A stretch of 64,000 bases of DNA from Paracoccaceae bacterium (lineage in GTDB: Bacteria > Pseudomonadota > Alphaproteobacteria > Rhodobacterales > Rhodobacteraceae), in contig JANSXZ010000010.1 in the NCBI GenBank assembly GCA_024742705.1, positions 1 to 64,000 on the forward strand. Reading direction: 5' to 3'. Position numbers and translations under genes: made by a program. The notes under the pieces were generated by a model. That model saw nothing but the letters and a program-made list of their open reading frames with translations, was not told the DNA's origin and made no database searches. Shown here piece by piece: positions 1 to 11,493 of this stretch. Numbering within the stretch: the first letter of the stretch is position 1; every line of letters begins with the position of its first letter.

Positions 1-141
1 ACCGTCAATCTGGTCATAGGCCTTGAAATCGCCGAAATACTTGGTGATCGCCGCTGTCAGCGTCGTCTTGCCGTGGTCAACGTGGCCGATCGTGCCAATG
101 TTGACATGCGGTTTGGTGCGTTCAAACTTTGCCTTTGCCAT
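1..141 (-). CDS. tuf: Elongation factor Tu, N-terminal part (cut by window edge)
   Basis: This is the first 47 codons of EF-Tu, the GTPase that carries aminoacyl-tRNA to the ribosome; the rest lies beyond the left edge. The reverse-strand translation opens [20 protein letters not shown] and continues [14 protein letters not shown], which contains the EF-Tu P-loop GHVDHGKT. The ATG complements 139-141. About 116 bases separate it from the lipoprotein gene upstream on the same strand. The identification is unambiguous despite truncation. Many Rhodobacterales carry two tuf copies, so which one this is cannot be told here. Confidence 0.95.
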   Translation of the reverse strand, partial: MAKAKFERTKPHVNIGTIGHVDHGKTTLTAAITKYFGDFKAYDQIDG

Positions 142-257
142 TCTTCAGGCGCCCTTTTGCGTGATGGGGTCTGCGCGACCCGGTTCCATTGCGCGCGGCA
201 AATATGACCTTCGCAGGGGAAAATCAAGCGTCTATCGCCGCCCGGCCTGCGCGGGTG

Positions 258-866
258 TCATCCGTCGGCCGGTCGCGGTGCAGGCGTGTCGGGGTCTTCG
301 GCGGTGACCGGGGCCGGGCCGGCGGCGCTGCGCGGCGCGAACCAGCCGACCTCGCGGTTTTGCGACACCAGCCAGCGTTCGATGGTCTTGGCGGCACTGC
401 GCGCAAGGTTCTGCATCTGCTCTTCACGGGTGTTGGTCAGCCCCGAGCCGACGATAAAGTTGCCCGGATCGTTTTCAAACACGATGAACTGACGCACCTC
501 ATCGTTCAGCTTCGATGCGGCGGCGTCGTCCCATACGGTCACGTTGATCGCCAGAACCGATTTCGGGTTGGCCACCAGCGGCACGCCCGGCGGCGCCAGC
601 GCGAAACCTTCGATCGAGATGCCGAAATGATAAAGCTGATCGCCGTCGTAGCGCCCGAACCTTTCGTCGATCGCCGCTGTCATGGCGGTGATCCACTCTT
701 CCTCGGTGGCCGGACGCGATATCGGCACCTTCTGCATCTTGGACGCCACGACGATATTGTGGCCCAGTTGAAACGCCCCCAGCGGCGCGGGCGGCTGATC
801 CAGATCGTTGACGGTGCAGGCGGCCAGCAGGGCCAGACCGCAAAACCATGCCAGAAAGCGTGCCAT
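258..866 (-). CDS. Putative lipoprotein of unknown function
   Basis: About 200 residues with a lipoprotein signal: a basic start (MARF), a hydrophobic run and the lipobox LLAAC, so it is probably lipidated on the cysteine and anchored in the envelope. The rest is a mixed soluble domain with a proline/alanine-rich tail and no motif I recognise. I chose the ATG at 866 because it gives a compact signal peptide and has a GGGG stretch upstream; an in-frame ATG at 884 would add six residues. It lies divergent from the P450 gene, with about 120 bases between. Function unknown. Confidence 0.7.
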   Translation of the reverse strand: MARFLAWFCGLALLAACTVNDLDQPPAPLGAFQLGHNIVVASKMQKVPISRPATEEEWITAMTAAIDERFGRYDGDQLYHFGISIEGFALAPPGVPLVANPKSVLAINVTVWDDAAASKLNDEVRQFIVFENDPGNFIVGSGLTNTREEQMQNLARSAAKTIERWLVSQNREVGWFAPRSAAGPAPVTAEDPDTPAPRPADG

Positions 867-986
867 TCGAAACCCCGGAGCCATGTTGCGCCGTCTCGTT
901 ACCGCACCCTTGGTCCATGTGCAAACCTTTGCCCGCGGCCCGGCGCCGCCTATATCCAGACCACACGCCCGGCCCGGAGATCACCG

Positions 987-2375
987 ATGCCCCATCAGAC
1001 CGCCACCCGCCAACAGCCGGTGCGTGTCGCCCTGGCGACGCGGCCCATGAATGTATTTCGCAGCATGACCGAAGCGCGCCGCAACGTGCTTTCGATCATT
1101 CCCGAACTGTCGACCCGCGCACCCATCGTTTCGGGGCGCACCGGACGCCGTTGGCACATGCTGACGGACCCGGGCGCGATCCGGCGGGTGCTGCTGGAGA
1201 ACGAGGCGCAATATCCCAAATCGGTGGTGACGAAGAACCTTCTGCGCCCGGCAATCGGCGAATCGCTGTTCATCGCCGAGGGCGCGCACTGGCGGTGGCA
1301 AAGGCGCACCGCGGCGCCCGTGTTTTCGCACCGCAACGTGCTGAACCTGGCGCCGGTGATGACCCGCGCCGCCGAACGGGCCGCAGCCCGGATTGCCGCG
1401 GCGCATCCCCGCGCGGTCAACATGCTGGACGAAATGGTCACCGCCACCTTCGACGTGATCGCCGATGTCACGTTTTCCGCCGATGGATCGTTTGACCGCG
1501 CCAAGGTCCATGCAGCGATCGACGGATACATCGCCGAAGCCGGCCGGATCACGCTGTTCGATGTGCTGGGCCTGCCCGACTGGGTGCCGCGGCCGGGACG
1601 CATCGCCACCACCGATGCGATGGCGCAGATGAAGCGCGAGGCCGACAAGGCGATCGAGGCGCGCGCCGCGCGCGGCCCCGAGGGCGTGCCCGACCTTCTG
1701 GACCTGTTGCTGGCCGGAGAGGATCCGAAGACACACCGGCGCATGAACACGGCCGAATTGCGCGACAACCTGCTGACATTCATCGTCGCCGGGCACGAAA
1801 CAACCGCGTTGACCCTGGCCTGGGCGCTTTACCTGTGCGCCTTCGACGCCGATGTGCAGGCCGGCGCCCGCGCCGAAGCGCGCGCGGTGCTGGGCGGGCG
1901 CGCGGCCACCGGCGCGGATGTCGCGCGTTTGCCGCTGGTGCGGCGGATCGTCGAGGAGGCGCTGAGGCTCTATCCGCCAGCGGGGATGGTGTCGCGCACC
2001 GCGCGCGCGGCGGACGTGCTGTGCGGCACCGAGGTCCGCCCCGGCGATACGGTGATCGTGCCGATCTATGCGCTGCACCGCAATCACATGCTGTGGGACG
2101 ATCCCGACAGTTTCCGCCCCGACCGTTTCGCCGGGCGCAGGGACCGGGACCGGTTTGCCTATCTGCCCTTCGGCGACGGGCCGCGTATCTGCATCGGCGC
2201 CTCGTTCGCGATGCAGGAGGCCATCGTGATCCTGGCTACGTTGTTGGCGCGGTTCCGGTTTTCGCCGGTCACGGGCCGCACCCCCGAGCCGGTGATGATC
2301 CTGACGCTGCGCCCTCAGGGCGGTGTCTGGCTGACAGCCGAACCGCTGGACGGGGGCGCTGCCCCCGCCGCCTGA
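987..2375 (+). CDS. Cytochrome P450
   Basis: A 462-residue class I-type bacterial P450, a haem-thiolate monooxygenase needing ferredoxin and reductase partners that are not encoded nearby. The hallmarks are all present: I-helix AGHETT (268-273), K-helix ExxR (E324, R327) and the haem loop FGDGPRICIG with ligand C402. The ATG at 987 follows GGAGA at 976-980; the frame is open far upstream, but the part before 987 is antisense to the lipoprotein gene. The last residues (GGAAPAA) and the stop codon are encoded by a dispersed palindromic repeat. Substrate cannot be inferred from the neighbours. Confidence 0.93.
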   Translation: MPHQTATRQQPVRVALATRPMNVFRSMTEARRNVLSIIPELSTRAPIVSGRTGRRWHMLTDPGAIRRVLLENEAQYPKSVVTKNLLRPAIGESLFIAEGAHWRWQRRTAAPVFSHRNVLNLAPVMTRAAERAAARIAAAHPRAVNMLDEMVTATFDVIADVTFSADGSFDRAKVHAAIDGYIAEAGRITLFDVLGLPDWVPRPGRIATTDAMAQMKREADKAIEARAARGPEGVPDLLDLLLAGEDPKTHRRMNTAELRDNLLTFIVAGHETTALTLAWALYLCAFDADVQAGARAEARAVLGGRAATGADVARLPLVRRIVEEALRLYPPAGMVSRTARAADVLCGTEVRPGDTVIVPIYALHRNHMLWDDPDSFRPDRFAGRRDRDRFAYLPFGDGPRICIGASFAMQEAIVILATLLARFRFSPVTGRTPEPVMILTLRPQGGVWLTAEPLDGGAAPAA

Positions 2376-2416
2376 CGGCGACTCCCCCGGGATATTTCCG
2401 GCGAAAGGAAACGGGC
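2352..2416 (+). repeat. Dispersed palindromic intergenic element, copy A
   Basis: A 65-base element matching copy B (9406-9470) at 58 of 65 positions. It has a hairpin GGGGGC-gct-GCCCCC, a second imperfect hairpin (CGCC-tgac-GGCG), then the core CTCCCCCGGGATATTT and an AAAGGAAACGGGC tail. It sits between the convergent P450 and parC genes and supplies the P450 stop codon. Sequences of this style are, as I recall, frequent between Rhodobacterales genes; they may act as terminators. Confidence 0.85.
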
Positions 2417-2421
2417 GGCGG

Positions 2422-4728
<2,307 letters not shown>

Positions 4729-4864
4729 GAGGGCGGTGATACGCGCACCGTCACGCGCCGTAAAGAAGCCGCGTGCGTCACGCGGTGTGGCATGTCGGCG
4801 AAAAACCGTTCGCTTTTCGGCCCGAACCGGCTACATGCGCCTGACACACAAGGAGGACGTTCCC

Positions 4865-5068
4865 ATGGACCCGCTTTTCATACTCATCGTTTTGGCGGTT
4901 CTGGCCGTCGTGGTCGTTCTGATGGTGGGAATCGGCGGTTTTGCCAAGGGCGGGGCGTTCAACCTGAAGTACGGCAACAAGATGATGCGGCTGCGCATCG
5001 CCGCGCAGTTCGTGGCGGTTTTGCTGATCCTTGGCTATGTCTACATGCGCGGCAACGGAGGCCGGTGA
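4865..5068 (+). CDS. HIG1-like twin-transmembrane small protein
   Basis: A 67-residue inner-membrane protein with two hydrophobic segments (about 4-25 and 46-62) separated by a loop reading NLKYGNKMMRLRIAAQ. That loop resembles the HIG1 domain core (Arg-x-Arg-x-x-x-Gln), found in proteins that associate with cytochrome oxidase. The ATG at 4865 follows the strong ribosome site AAGGAGG at about 4850-4856. Its stop at 5066-5068 is one base before the adenosyltransferase start, so the two are probably co-translated. The respiratory link is inferred from the domain only. Confidence 0.8.
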   Translation: MDPLFILIVLAVLAVVVVLMVGIGGFAKGGAFNLKYGNKMMRLRIAAQFVAVLLILGYVYMRGNGGR

Positions 5069-5069
5069 A

Positions 5070-5642
5070 ATGGTTGTGCTGAACAAGATCTACACCCGCA
5101 CCGGCGACGAGGGCGAAACCGCCCTGGGCAATGGCACGCGCGTCGCCAAACATTCGCCGCGCGTCACCGCCTATGGCACCGTGGACGAACTGAACGCGGT
5201 TCTGGGCGTTGCGCGCCTGCACAGCAGCGGCGAGATCGAGAAGCATCTGAGCGAGATCCAGAACGATCTGTTCGATCTGGGGGCCGACCTGTGCACGCCC
5301 GACATGGAAGCCGACGCCGAGAAAGAATACCCGCCGCTGCGGATGGTGCCCGAACAGGTCGCGCGGCTGGAACGCCAGATCGACGTCATGAACAAGGATC
5401 TGCAACCGCTTCGGTCGTTCATCCTGCCGGGCGGCACGCCGCTTGCCGCGCATATGCACATGTGCCGCACCGTCGCGCGGCGCGCGGAACGCATGGTGGT
5501 GGAACTGGCCACGGTGGAATCGGTCAACGAGGTGGCGGTGCGCTATCTCAACCGCCTGAGCGACTGGTTTTTCGTCGCCGGGCGCGTCGTGAACGACAAC
5601 GGCAAGGCGGACGTGCTGTGGGTGCCGGGGGCGAACCGCTAG
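5070..5642 (+). CDS. Corrinoid (cob(I)yrinic acid a,c-diamide) adenosyltransferase, PduO type
   Basis: A 190-residue ATP:cob(I)alamin adenosyltransferase of the PduO family, which attaches the 5'-deoxyadenosyl group from ATP to the reduced cobalt. The N-terminal KIYTRTGDEGETALGNG loop is the family's ATP-binding signature, and the C-terminal RxAER (RRAERMVVEL) and NRLSDWFFVAGR helices are conserved. The ATG at 5070 is chosen because of GGAG at 5057-5060 and its one-base spacing from the preceding stop. It would supply adenosylcobalamin for mutases such as those of the ethylmalonyl-CoA pathway, whose dehydrogenase is encoded at 16.9 kb. Confidence 0.92.
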   Translation: MVVLNKIYTRTGDEGETALGNGTRVAKHSPRVTAYGTVDELNAVLGVARLHSSGEIEKHLSEIQNDLFDLGADLCTPDMEADAEKEYPPLRMVPEQVARLERQIDVMNKDLQPLRSFILPGGTPLAAHMHMCRTVARRAERMVVELATVESVNEVAVRYLNRLSDWFFVAGRVVNDNGKADVLWVPGANR

Positions 5643-5809
5643 GCGCACACCGCGCCGCCGGCGCCCAATTCGCCGAAAACGCAACGTCTGAGGGCCGGAA
5701 TGTGACGATTTTCCGCTGTTTCCACTGCGGCGGCAGGGCTATCTACAGCGAGATCGGAAAATAACGCGAGTCGCAGACGCGCTCGCGCAGCCAGAGGAGA
5801 GAAACGCAG

Positions 5810-6568
5810 ATGAAGGTGCTCGTACCTGTCAAGCGCGTGATCGACTATAACGTCAAAGTCCGCGTGAAAGCGGATGGCAGCGGGGTCGATCTTGCCAACG
5901 TGAAGATGTCGATGAACCCCTTCGACGAGATTGCCGTCGAACAGGCGATCCGCCTGAAAGAAGCGGGTCAGGCCGACGAGGTTATCGCGGTGTCCATCGG
6001 CGTGAAACAGGCGCAGGAAACCCTGCGCACGGCGCTGGCGATGGGCGCGGATCGTGCGATCCTGGTCGTGGCCGCCGACGATGTGCATCAGGACATCGAA
6101 CCGCTGGCCGTCGCCAAGATCCTGAAGGCCGTTGTCGAAGCCGAACAGCCCGGCCTGGTGCTCTGTGGCAAACAGGCGATCGACAACGACATGAACGCCA
6201 CCGGCCAGATGCTTTCGGCGCTGCTGGGCTGGAGCCAGGCGACGTTCATCTCTGACCTGTCGGTCGAAGGCGAAGAGGCCACCGTCACCCGCGAGGTCGA
6301 CGGCGGGCTTCAGACGATCAAGGTGAAGATGCCGGCCATCGTGTCGGTCGATCTGCGCCTGAACGAGCCGCGCTATGCGTCGCTGCCCAACATCATGAAG
6401 GCCAAGAAGAAGCCGCTGGAAGAAAAGACGGCGGCCGACTACGGCGTGGACGTGACGCCGCGTCTGGAAATCGTCAAGACGGTCGAACCGGCGGCGCGCG
6501 CGGCCGGGATCAAGGTGGGTTCGGTCGACGAACTCGTGTCGAAACTCAAGGACGCGGGGGCAGTGTGA
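5810..6568 (+). CDS. etfB: Electron transfer flavoprotein, beta subunit
   Basis: A 252-residue ETF beta subunit. With EtfA it accepts electrons from acyl-CoA and dimethylglycine/sarcosine-type dehydrogenases and passes them to ETF:quinone oxidoreductase. The start [14 protein letters not shown] and the internal [12 protein letters not shown] and [21 protein letters not shown] (broken here only by family variation) are typical, the last being the recognition-loop region. A ribosome site GAGGAGA precedes the ATG. The stop overlaps the etfA start as TGATG at 6566-6570, a translational-coupling arrangement. Mcd at 16.9 kb and the dehydrogenase at 54.5 kb are plausible electron donors. Confidence 0.96.
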   Translation: MKVLVPVKRVIDYNVKVRVKADGSGVDLANVKMSMNPFDEIAVEQAIRLKEAGQADEVIAVSIGVKQAQETLRTALAMGADRAILVVAADDVHQDIEPLAVAKILKAVVEAEQPGLVLCGKQAIDNDMNATGQMLSALLGWSQATFISDLSVEGEEATVTREVDGGLQTIKVKMPAIVSVDLRLNEPRYASLPNIMKAKKKPLEEKTAADYGVDVTPRLEIVKTVEPAARAAGIKVGSVDELVSKLKDAGAV

Positions 6569-7494
6569 TGTCGGTACTTCTTCTTGCGGAAATCAACGAT
6601 GGCGAACTGGCGATGGATGCCACCGCCAAGGCCGTGACGGCGGCCACCGCTTTGGGCGATGTGACCGTTCTGGCCGTGGGCGCCACCTGTGCCGCCGCGG
6701 CGGCGGAAGCGGCCACGATCCAGGGCGTTGCCAAGGTGATCTGCGCCGAACATGCGCTTTATGGCAAACGCCTGGCCGAACCGGCTGCGGCGCTGATCGC
6801 TTCTCTGGCGGCGGATTATGACCATATCACCGCACCCGCCACGACCGATGCCAAGAACATCATGCCGCGCGTTGCGGCGTTGCTGGACAGCATGATCATT
6901 TCGGAAGCGATGGCCGTCATCGACGCCGATACGTTCGAACGTCCGATCTATGCCGGCAACGCCGTGCAGACGGTCAAAAGCTCGGATGCCAAGAAGGTGA
7001 TCACCTTCCGCACCTCGACCTTCGATGCCGCCCCCGTCGGCGGTTCGGCGCCCGTGGAAAACATCGATGCCGCCGCGGATCCGGCGCTGTCGTCGTGGGT
7101 GGAAGACAAGGTTGCGGCCAGCGATCGCCCTGAACTGACGTCGGCGGGTGTCGTCGTGTCGGGCGGCCGGGGTGTCGGTTCGGAGGAAAGCTTTGCGATG
7201 ATCGAAAAGCTGGCCGACAAGCTTGGCGCAGCCGTCGGTGCCTCGCGGGCCGCTGTCGATTCCGGCTATGCGCCCAATGACTGGCAGGTCGGGCAGACCG
7301 GGAAGGTCGTTGCGCCGGATCTTTACGTCGCCGTTGGCATTTCGGGCGCGATCCAGCACCTCGCCGGCATGAAGGACAGCAAGGTGATCGTGGCGATCAA
7401 CAAGGACGAAGAGGCACCGATTTTCCAGGTCGCCGATTTTGGTCTGGTCGCCGATCTGTTCGATGCGGTCCCGGAACTGACCGAAAAGCTCTGA
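6568..7494 (+). CDS. etfA: Electron transfer flavoprotein, alpha subunit
   Basis: A 308-residue ETF alpha subunit carrying the FAD-binding C-terminal domain: [23 protein letters not shown] and [17 protein letters not shown] are the diagnostic segments around the flavin. The ATG at 6568 overlaps the etfB stop; a GTG three bases earlier is in frame but less likely. A strong rho-independent terminator follows at 7526-7554, ending the etfBA transcript. The next plus-strand gene is a 3-hydroxybutyryl-CoA dehydrogenase, a linkage consistent with acyl-CoA metabolism. Confidence 0.96.
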   Translation: MSVLLLAEINDGELAMDATAKAVTAATALGDVTVLAVGATCAAAAAEAATIQGVAKVICAEHALYGKRLAEPAAALIASLAADYDHITAPATTDAKNIMPRVAALLDSMIISEAMAVIDADTFERPIYAGNAVQTVKSSDAKKVITFRTSTFDAAPVGGSAPVENIDAAADPALSSWVEDKVAASDRPELTSAGVVVSGGRGVGSEESFAMIEKLADKLGAAVGASRAAVDSGYAPNDWQVGQTGKVVAPDLYVAVGISGAIQHLAGMKDSKVIVAINKDEEAPIFQVADFGLVADLFDAVPELTEKL

Positions 7495-7525
7495 CAGCGG
7501 CGCGCGCCATCCTGCACACCGCCCG

Positions 7526-7554
7526 AAGGCCCGCCTAACCGGCGGGCCTTTTTT
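7526..7554 (+). terminator. Rho-independent terminator after etfA
   Basis: A perfect 10-bp stem AAGGCCCGCC / GGCGGGCCTT with loop TAACC, followed by a run of six T (7549-7554). It ends etfBA and also overlaps the stop codon (7535-7537) of the convergent minus-strand gene. Confidence 0.93.
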
Positions 7555-8362
7555 CGTGTCGCGCGTAGGGCAACAGAAGCGGTGCGAGTTTGCGGGCGAG
7601 GGCGCGATGCGCCGCCGGGCCGGGCACCGCCGACGCCTCGGCGATCTGGAATGGCGTGAAATCCATCCGTCCCAGTTGCATGTCCGCCGGCGGCATGTCC
7701 ATTTCGATCATGTGCACCGGCAGATCGCGCAAACGGTCCACCATCGGGGCCGTGACGAACAGCGGATCGCCGCCCAGATCGCCCTGCCCGCCGCAGCGCA
7801 GATGCAACGCCACCACCGGGCGTTCAATCACCCGCATCAACAGCGCGGTCCGCGCCTCCCAGGCCTTTTGCAGTTCGGATTCGACCAGCGAGAAACGGTC
7901 GGCACACCGTTGCTTCAATGCGCTCAGCATATGTTTGGTGAAATGGAATTCGGTGAAATCCACATCGGGGTACAAAGTCATCAGCCGCTCCGACGCGGAA
8001 ACAAAGCGATCGTTGCGCCGCGGATGCACCCTGTAGAAGCGGTTCGACACGTTTTGCGCCCCGGCCAGTTGCAGAACAACGGCACGCGCCTGCTGGGCGA
8101 TGCGCATCACCTCGCTGTCATAGAGGTAGGCATCCACACCGGCCTGCGGAAACCCGAGATTGAGACAGGTCATTCCGATCTGCCTCTCGACATGCGCCGC
8201 AAAGGGATCGTTCACGAATTTCCCGTATGTCTCGGTCCCACCGAGAAAGGCGATGTAGTCTTCGGAAAGGTCCCGCTTGGGGCCGCGAAAGTTGAGTCTC
8301 GATGTTCCATACCTTGTCTGTTCGATATCAGACAGGGAGACACCCGGCTCGGCAAAGCTCAT
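7535..8362 (-). CDS. DUF6473-like family protein, function unknown
   Basis: About 275 residues. The N-terminal [17 protein letters not shown] and [14 protein letters not shown] segments match a Rhodobacterales family that I recall as DUF6473; the fold and activity are not known to me. It has no signal peptide or membrane helix. I start it at the ATG at 8362 (MSFAEPG), close to where family members begin; an in-frame ATG at 8407 would add 15 residues. It is isolated between etfA (convergent) and the hydroxyacyl-CoA dehydrogenase gene (divergent). Confidence 0.72.
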   Translation of the reverse strand: MSFAEPGVSLSDIEQTRYGTSRLNFRGPKRDLSEDYIAFLGGTETYGKFVNDPFAAHVERQIGMTCLNLGFPQAGVDAYLYDSEVMRIAQQARAVVLQLAGAQNVSNRFYRVHPRRNDRFVSASERLMTLYPDVDFTEFHFTKHMLSALKQRCADRFSLVESELQKAWEARTALLMRVIERPVVALHLRCGGQGDLGGDPLFVTAPMVDRLRDLPVHMIEMDMPPADMQLGRMDFTPFQIAEASAVPGPAAHRALARKLAPLLLPYARHEKRPAG

Positions 8363-8526
8363 GAATCCCACCACTTGTTGTTTTCTCACCCGGTGACAGA
8401 ATCGCATGAGTGTCTTTCAAAATGACTAACCTTCGACTTTTCCAAGACTTTTAGCGACGACGCGCCCTTGCGGCCCAACCGGCACGGCGCGTAGACTGGG
8501 GCACAGTCTTGGCGGGGGAATGAAAC

Positions 8527-9402
8527 ATGGAGATAGCAAGGATCGGCATCATCGGCGCCGGCCAGATGGGCAACGGCATCGCGCATGTAATGGCACTGGC
8601 CGAATACGACGTGCTGATCACCGACATCAGCCAGGAGGCGCTGGACCGCGCTCTGGAGGCGATCACGGCGAACATGTCCCGCCAGGTTGGCCGCGGCAAG
8701 ATCAGCGAAGCGACGATGACCGCCGCGATGGACCGGATATCGACCACCCTTGCACTGGCCGATCTGGGCCGCACCGACCTGGTAATCGAAGCGGCGACGG
8801 AACGCGAAAGCGTCAAGCAGGCGATCTTTGAAGACCTCGTGCCGCACCTCAAGCCCGACACCATCCTGACATCGAACACCTCGTCAATTTCGATTACCCG
8901 GTTGGCAAGCCGAACGGACCGGCCCGAGAAGTTCATGGGATTCCATTTCATGAACCCCGTTCCCGTGATGCAACTTGTGGAACTGATCCGCGGAATTGCC
9001 ACCGACGCCGAGACCTTCGCCGCCTGCAAGGCGGTTGTCGACAGGTTGGGCAAGACCGCCGCCAGCGCCGAGGATTTTCCGGCGTTCATCGTCAACCGGA
9101 TCCTCATGCCGATGATCAACGAGGCCGTTTATACGCTGTATGAGGGGGTCGGTTCGGTCAGATCGATCGACGAATCGCTGAAGCTGGGCGCGAACCACCC
9201 GATGGGACCACTGGAACTGGCGGATTTCATCGGTCTGGACACCTGCCTGGCCATCATGAACGTGCTGCACGACGGCCTGGCAGACACCAAGTACCGGCCC
9301 TGCCCGCTGCTGACGAAATATGTCGAGGCGGGATGGCTGGGACGCAAGACACAACGCGGCTTCTACGATTATCGCGGCGACGTGCCTGTTCCCACGCGGT
9401 GA
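8527..9402 (+). CDS. 3-hydroxybutyryl-CoA dehydrogenase
   Basis: A 291-residue stand-alone 3-hydroxyacyl-CoA dehydrogenase that interconverts acetoacetyl-CoA and 3-hydroxybutyryl-CoA with NAD(P). The Rossmann motif GIIGAGQMGNGIAHV lies at 7-21. The catalytic His is in FMGFHFMNPVPVMQLVE, and NRILMPMINEA with the C-terminal domain HPMGPLELADFIGLDT completes the family pattern. A purine-rich GGGGGAATG lies just before the ATG. It is downstream of etfBA but beyond the terminator and the opposing gene, so it is transcribed separately. A PHB-cycle or ethylmalonyl-CoA role is inferred. Confidence 0.93.
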   Translation: MEIARIGIIGAGQMGNGIAHVMALAEYDVLITDISQEALDRALEAITANMSRQVGRGKISEATMTAAMDRISTTLALADLGRTDLVIEAATERESVKQAIFEDLVPHLKPDTILTSNTSSISITRLASRTDRPEKFMGFHFMNPVPVMQLVELIRGIATDAETFAACKAVVDRLGKTAASAEDFPAFIVNRILMPMINEAVYTLYEGVGSVRSIDESLKLGANHPMGPLELADFIGLDTCLAIMNVLHDGLADTKYRPCPLLTKYVEAGWLGRKTQRGFYDYRGDVPVPTR

Positions 9403-9405
9403 AGC

Positions 9406-9470
9406 GGGGGCGCTGCCCCCGTCGCCATACGGCGACTCCCCCGGGATACTTTAGGCGAAAGGAAGCGGGC
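9406..9470 (+). repeat. Dispersed palindromic intergenic element, copy B
   Basis: The second copy of the 65-base element, starting four bases after the dehydrogenase stop codon. Hairpins are GGGGGC-gct-GCCCCC and a perfect GTCGCC-atac-GGCGAC, followed by CTCCCCCGGGATACTTT and an AAAGGAAGCGGGC tail. Like copy A it fills the gap between convergent genes (dehydrogenase and ptsH). Confidence 0.87.
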
Positions 9471-9487
9471 GTAGTCTTGGGAAGCGG

Positions 9488-9757
9488 TCAGAAACCTTCG
9501 CCGAACTTGTCCGCGACCAGGGCCGCCAGCGCGTCGGCAAGGGCCTGCGCGTCGGTACCGGAGGTTTCGACATCGATGCTGGTGCCTTTCGAGGCCGCAA
9601 GCATCAGCAGGCCCATGATGCTGTCGCCCGAGGCGGAGAGCCCTTCGCGCGATACCTCGGCGCGGGCGTCGAAAGCCTCGACCACTTCAACCAGTTTGGC
9701 CGAGGCGCGGGCGTGCAGGCCCTTTTCGTTGACGATTTTCAGCGTTCTGTGCACCAT
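9488..9757 (-). CDS. HPr phosphocarrier protein of the regulatory PTS
   Basis: An 89-residue HPr. The phosphoacceptor His15 sits in NEKGLHARAS and the regulatory serine Ser46 in SASGDSIMGLL, the site used by HPr kinase. No sugar permease (EIIBC) lies nearby. Together with EIIA-Man, HprK and RapZ this forms a phosphorelay that senses metabolic state rather than importing sugar. It is the last gene of the minus-strand chvI-chvG-hprK-rapZ-EIIA-HPr cluster, 12 bases after the EIIA stop. Confidence 0.93.
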   Translation of the reverse strand: MVHRTLKIVNEKGLHARASAKLVEVVEAFDARAEVSREGLSASGDSIMGLLMLAASKGTSIDVETSGTDAQALADALAALVADKFGEGF

Positions 9758-9769
9758 ATTCGGACCTTT

Positions 9770-10165
9770 TCAGTCTTCCGCGCCTATGTTCTGGCTGTCG
9801 ATGTATCTTTTTCCGGCATCCAGTGCGAGGCGCACAGCGTCCGGAACCGGCATATGGCGCGATTTTGCCAGTTTAATCAGCATGGGAAGGTTGGCGCCGT
9901 AGATGATCCGCCGGTTGGCAGGGCGACAGGCGCGGATGCTGAGATTCGACGGTGAACCACCAAAGAGATCCGTGACGATAACCACGCCGCCTCCGAGATC
10001 CACAGCATCGGCGGCGGCACATATCTCGTCCTGTTTCACGGCGCGATCGTGATCAGGCTCGATTGCGATTGCCTTCACACCGGGTTGACGGCCGACCACA
10101 TGTTCGACCGCAGCGAGATACTCGCGCGCCAGACCGCCATGCGCCACGATCACAATTCCGATCAC
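9770..10165 (-). CDS. PTS EIIA component, mannose family (regulatory)
   Basis: A 131-residue EIIA-Man domain. The start [13 protein letters not shown] places the phosphorylated histidine at H9, and the [13 protein letters not shown] loop is the family signature. It is single-domain, without the EIIB fusion of sugar transporters, as in other alphaproteobacterial regulatory systems. Its ATG overlaps the rapZ stop by 4 bp and ptsH follows directly, so the three genes are co-translated. The likely role is to accept phosphate from HPr~P and report carbon or nitrogen status; the downstream target is not visible here. Confidence 0.92.
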   Translation of the reverse strand: MIGIVIVAHGGLAREYLAAVEHVVGRQPGVKAIAIEPDHDRAVKQDEICAAADAVDLGGGVVIVTDLFGGSPSNLSIRACRPANRRIIYGANLPMLIKLAKSRHMPVPDAVRLALDAGKRYIDSQNIGAED

Positions 10166-11052
10166 ACCTTTTCACCCTGCTTGCGGCGTTCAAGTTCGCG
10201 GTGCCGGACAGACACCTGCGCGCCATCACACACCAGCGCCCCGGCCAGCAATGCCGCCAGAGCCACAGACCGATGTTGCCCGCCTGTGCAGCCGAAGGCA
10301 ATCGACAGATGTGCCTTTCCTTCGTCCTGATAGGCAGGGAGAAGCAATCGGGTCAGATCGAGCACCCGGTCATAGAACGGCTCGAACAGCGGATCCTGGG
10401 AGATGAAATCGGCGACCTCGCGGTCCCGGCCATCAAGATCGCGCAGGCCGACTTGCCAGTAAGGATTTGAGAGAAAACGACAATCGAACACCATGTCTAT
10501 GCCGCGTGGCAACCCACGTTTGTACGAAAAGGATTGCACCGAGACAGCGAGGCGCGCGCGATCTCCGGCACCGAACCATTCGGTGATCTCCTCGCGCAGT
10601 TGATGCACGTTCAGGTCGGAGGTGTCGATCAGGGTGTCGGCGCGCGCGCGGACCGGCGCCAGAAGATCCATTTCACGTTCGACCCCCAGTTGCGGGGTTT
10701 CGGCCGGGGCAAGCGGGTGGCGGCGCCGGGTTTCCGAGAACCTGCGCAGCAGGACATCGGGCCGGCAATCCAGATACAGGACGGTGAGCCGCACCGCGGA
10801 GCGCGCCTCGAGACCGTCGATCAGGGCAATCAGGGCGGACGCCGAAAAATCGCGGTTCCGCACATCGATGCCAAGTGCGAGCGGTTTCTTCAGCGGATCA
10901 CCGTCCAGCAGGCGCGGCAGAAGCAGCAACGGCATGTTGTCGATGGCTTCGAACCCGAGATCCTCGAGCACATTGATGGCCGTGGAACGGCCGGCCCCCG
11001 AGGGGCCTGTCACAAGCACGAGTTCGAATGGCGCATCTGTCGCGATCATCAT
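10162..11052 (-). CDS. rapZ: RNase adapter / nucleotide-binding protein RapZ
   Basis: A 296-residue RapZ (YvcJ) family P-loop protein. The Walker A is GPSGAGRST (16-24), with Arg where Lys is usual in E. coli, and is followed by [14 protein letters not shown]. The C-terminal half has the conserved [15 protein letters not shown] segment. In E. coli RapZ controls glmS by directing RNase E to GlmZ; in alphaproteobacteria that target is unproven. The start at 11052 overlaps the hprK stop as ATGA, and the stop overlaps the EIIA start the same way, so it is tightly coupled with the PTS genes. Confidence 0.93.
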   Translation of the reverse strand: MMIATDAPFELVLVTGPSGAGRSTAINVLEDLGFEAIDNMPLLLLPRLLDGDPLKKPLALGIDVRNRDFSASALIALIDGLEARSAVRLTVLYLDCRPDVLLRRFSETRRRHPLAPAETPQLGVEREMDLLAPVRARADTLIDTSDLNVHQLREEITEWFGAGDRARLAVSVQSFSYKRGLPRGIDMVFDCRFLSNPYWQVGLRDLDGRDREVADFISQDPLFEPFYDRVLDLTRLLLPAYQDEGKAHLSIAFGCTGGQHRSVALAALLAGALVCDGAQVSVRHRELERRKQGEKV

Positions 11053-11471
11053 GGCATCTCATATAGTCCGGACTTGAGATACTGCAGCAATGCGGCAGAA
11101 AAATGTGACGCCGCCACCGCGTGAAACAATGGTAGGCGTTCGCCCAGAAGATCGCAGGTTCGAGGGTGTGGCAGACGGTCGGTTTCGCTGTGGTCCAGAT
11201 CCACGATGGCGACCGGTGCCGCCCAGTCCTGTTCCGCTGCGCGCAGGATTCCGACGCCGCGCGCTTCGATCAGGCCCCGCAACGCCGGCACGGCGGACAC
11301 ACGCAAAACACCTTCTTTTGTACGGCGAATTTCCACCCGATCGTCGCCGATCAGAACCGCTCCGAAAGCCATGAGCTGAAGGCACAGCGCCGATTTGCCG
11401 CGGCCCGACGCACCGCGGATCAGCAACCCGCGCCGATCAATTGCCACGCAGGACGCGTGCAGAACCATCAT
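11049..11471 (-). CDS. hprK: HPr kinase/phosphorylase, short alphaproteobacterial form
   Basis: About 140 residues, corresponding only to the C-terminal catalytic domain of HprK, which phosphorylates or dephosphorylates HPr on Ser46. The Walker A GASGRGKS lies in [19 protein letters not shown], and GDDRVEIRR matches the capping and Mg-binding segment. The N-terminal half found in Firmicutes enzymes is absent, as is normal in this class. I start at the tandem ATGATG at 11468-11471, 22 bases after the chvG stop; the frame is open further up to 11546 inside chvG, but that would overlap the kinase gene. Confidence 0.88.
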   Translation of the reverse strand: MMVLHASCVAIDRRGLLIRGASGRGKSALCLQLMAFGAVLIGDDRVEIRRTKEGVLRVSAVPALRGLIEARGVGILRAAEQDWAAPVAIVDLDHSETDRLPHPRTCDLLGERLPLFHAVAASHFSAALLQYLKSGLYEMP

Positions 11472-11493
11472 GCGACCGCTGCCCGATGCGACC

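Noticed and set aside
5702..5764. Tiny frame encoding FRCFHCGGRAIY, resembling a zinc ribbon half, between the adenosyltransferase and etfB
   Set aside because: Only 20 codons from a GTG, with a single CxxC and no ribosome site; probably chance.
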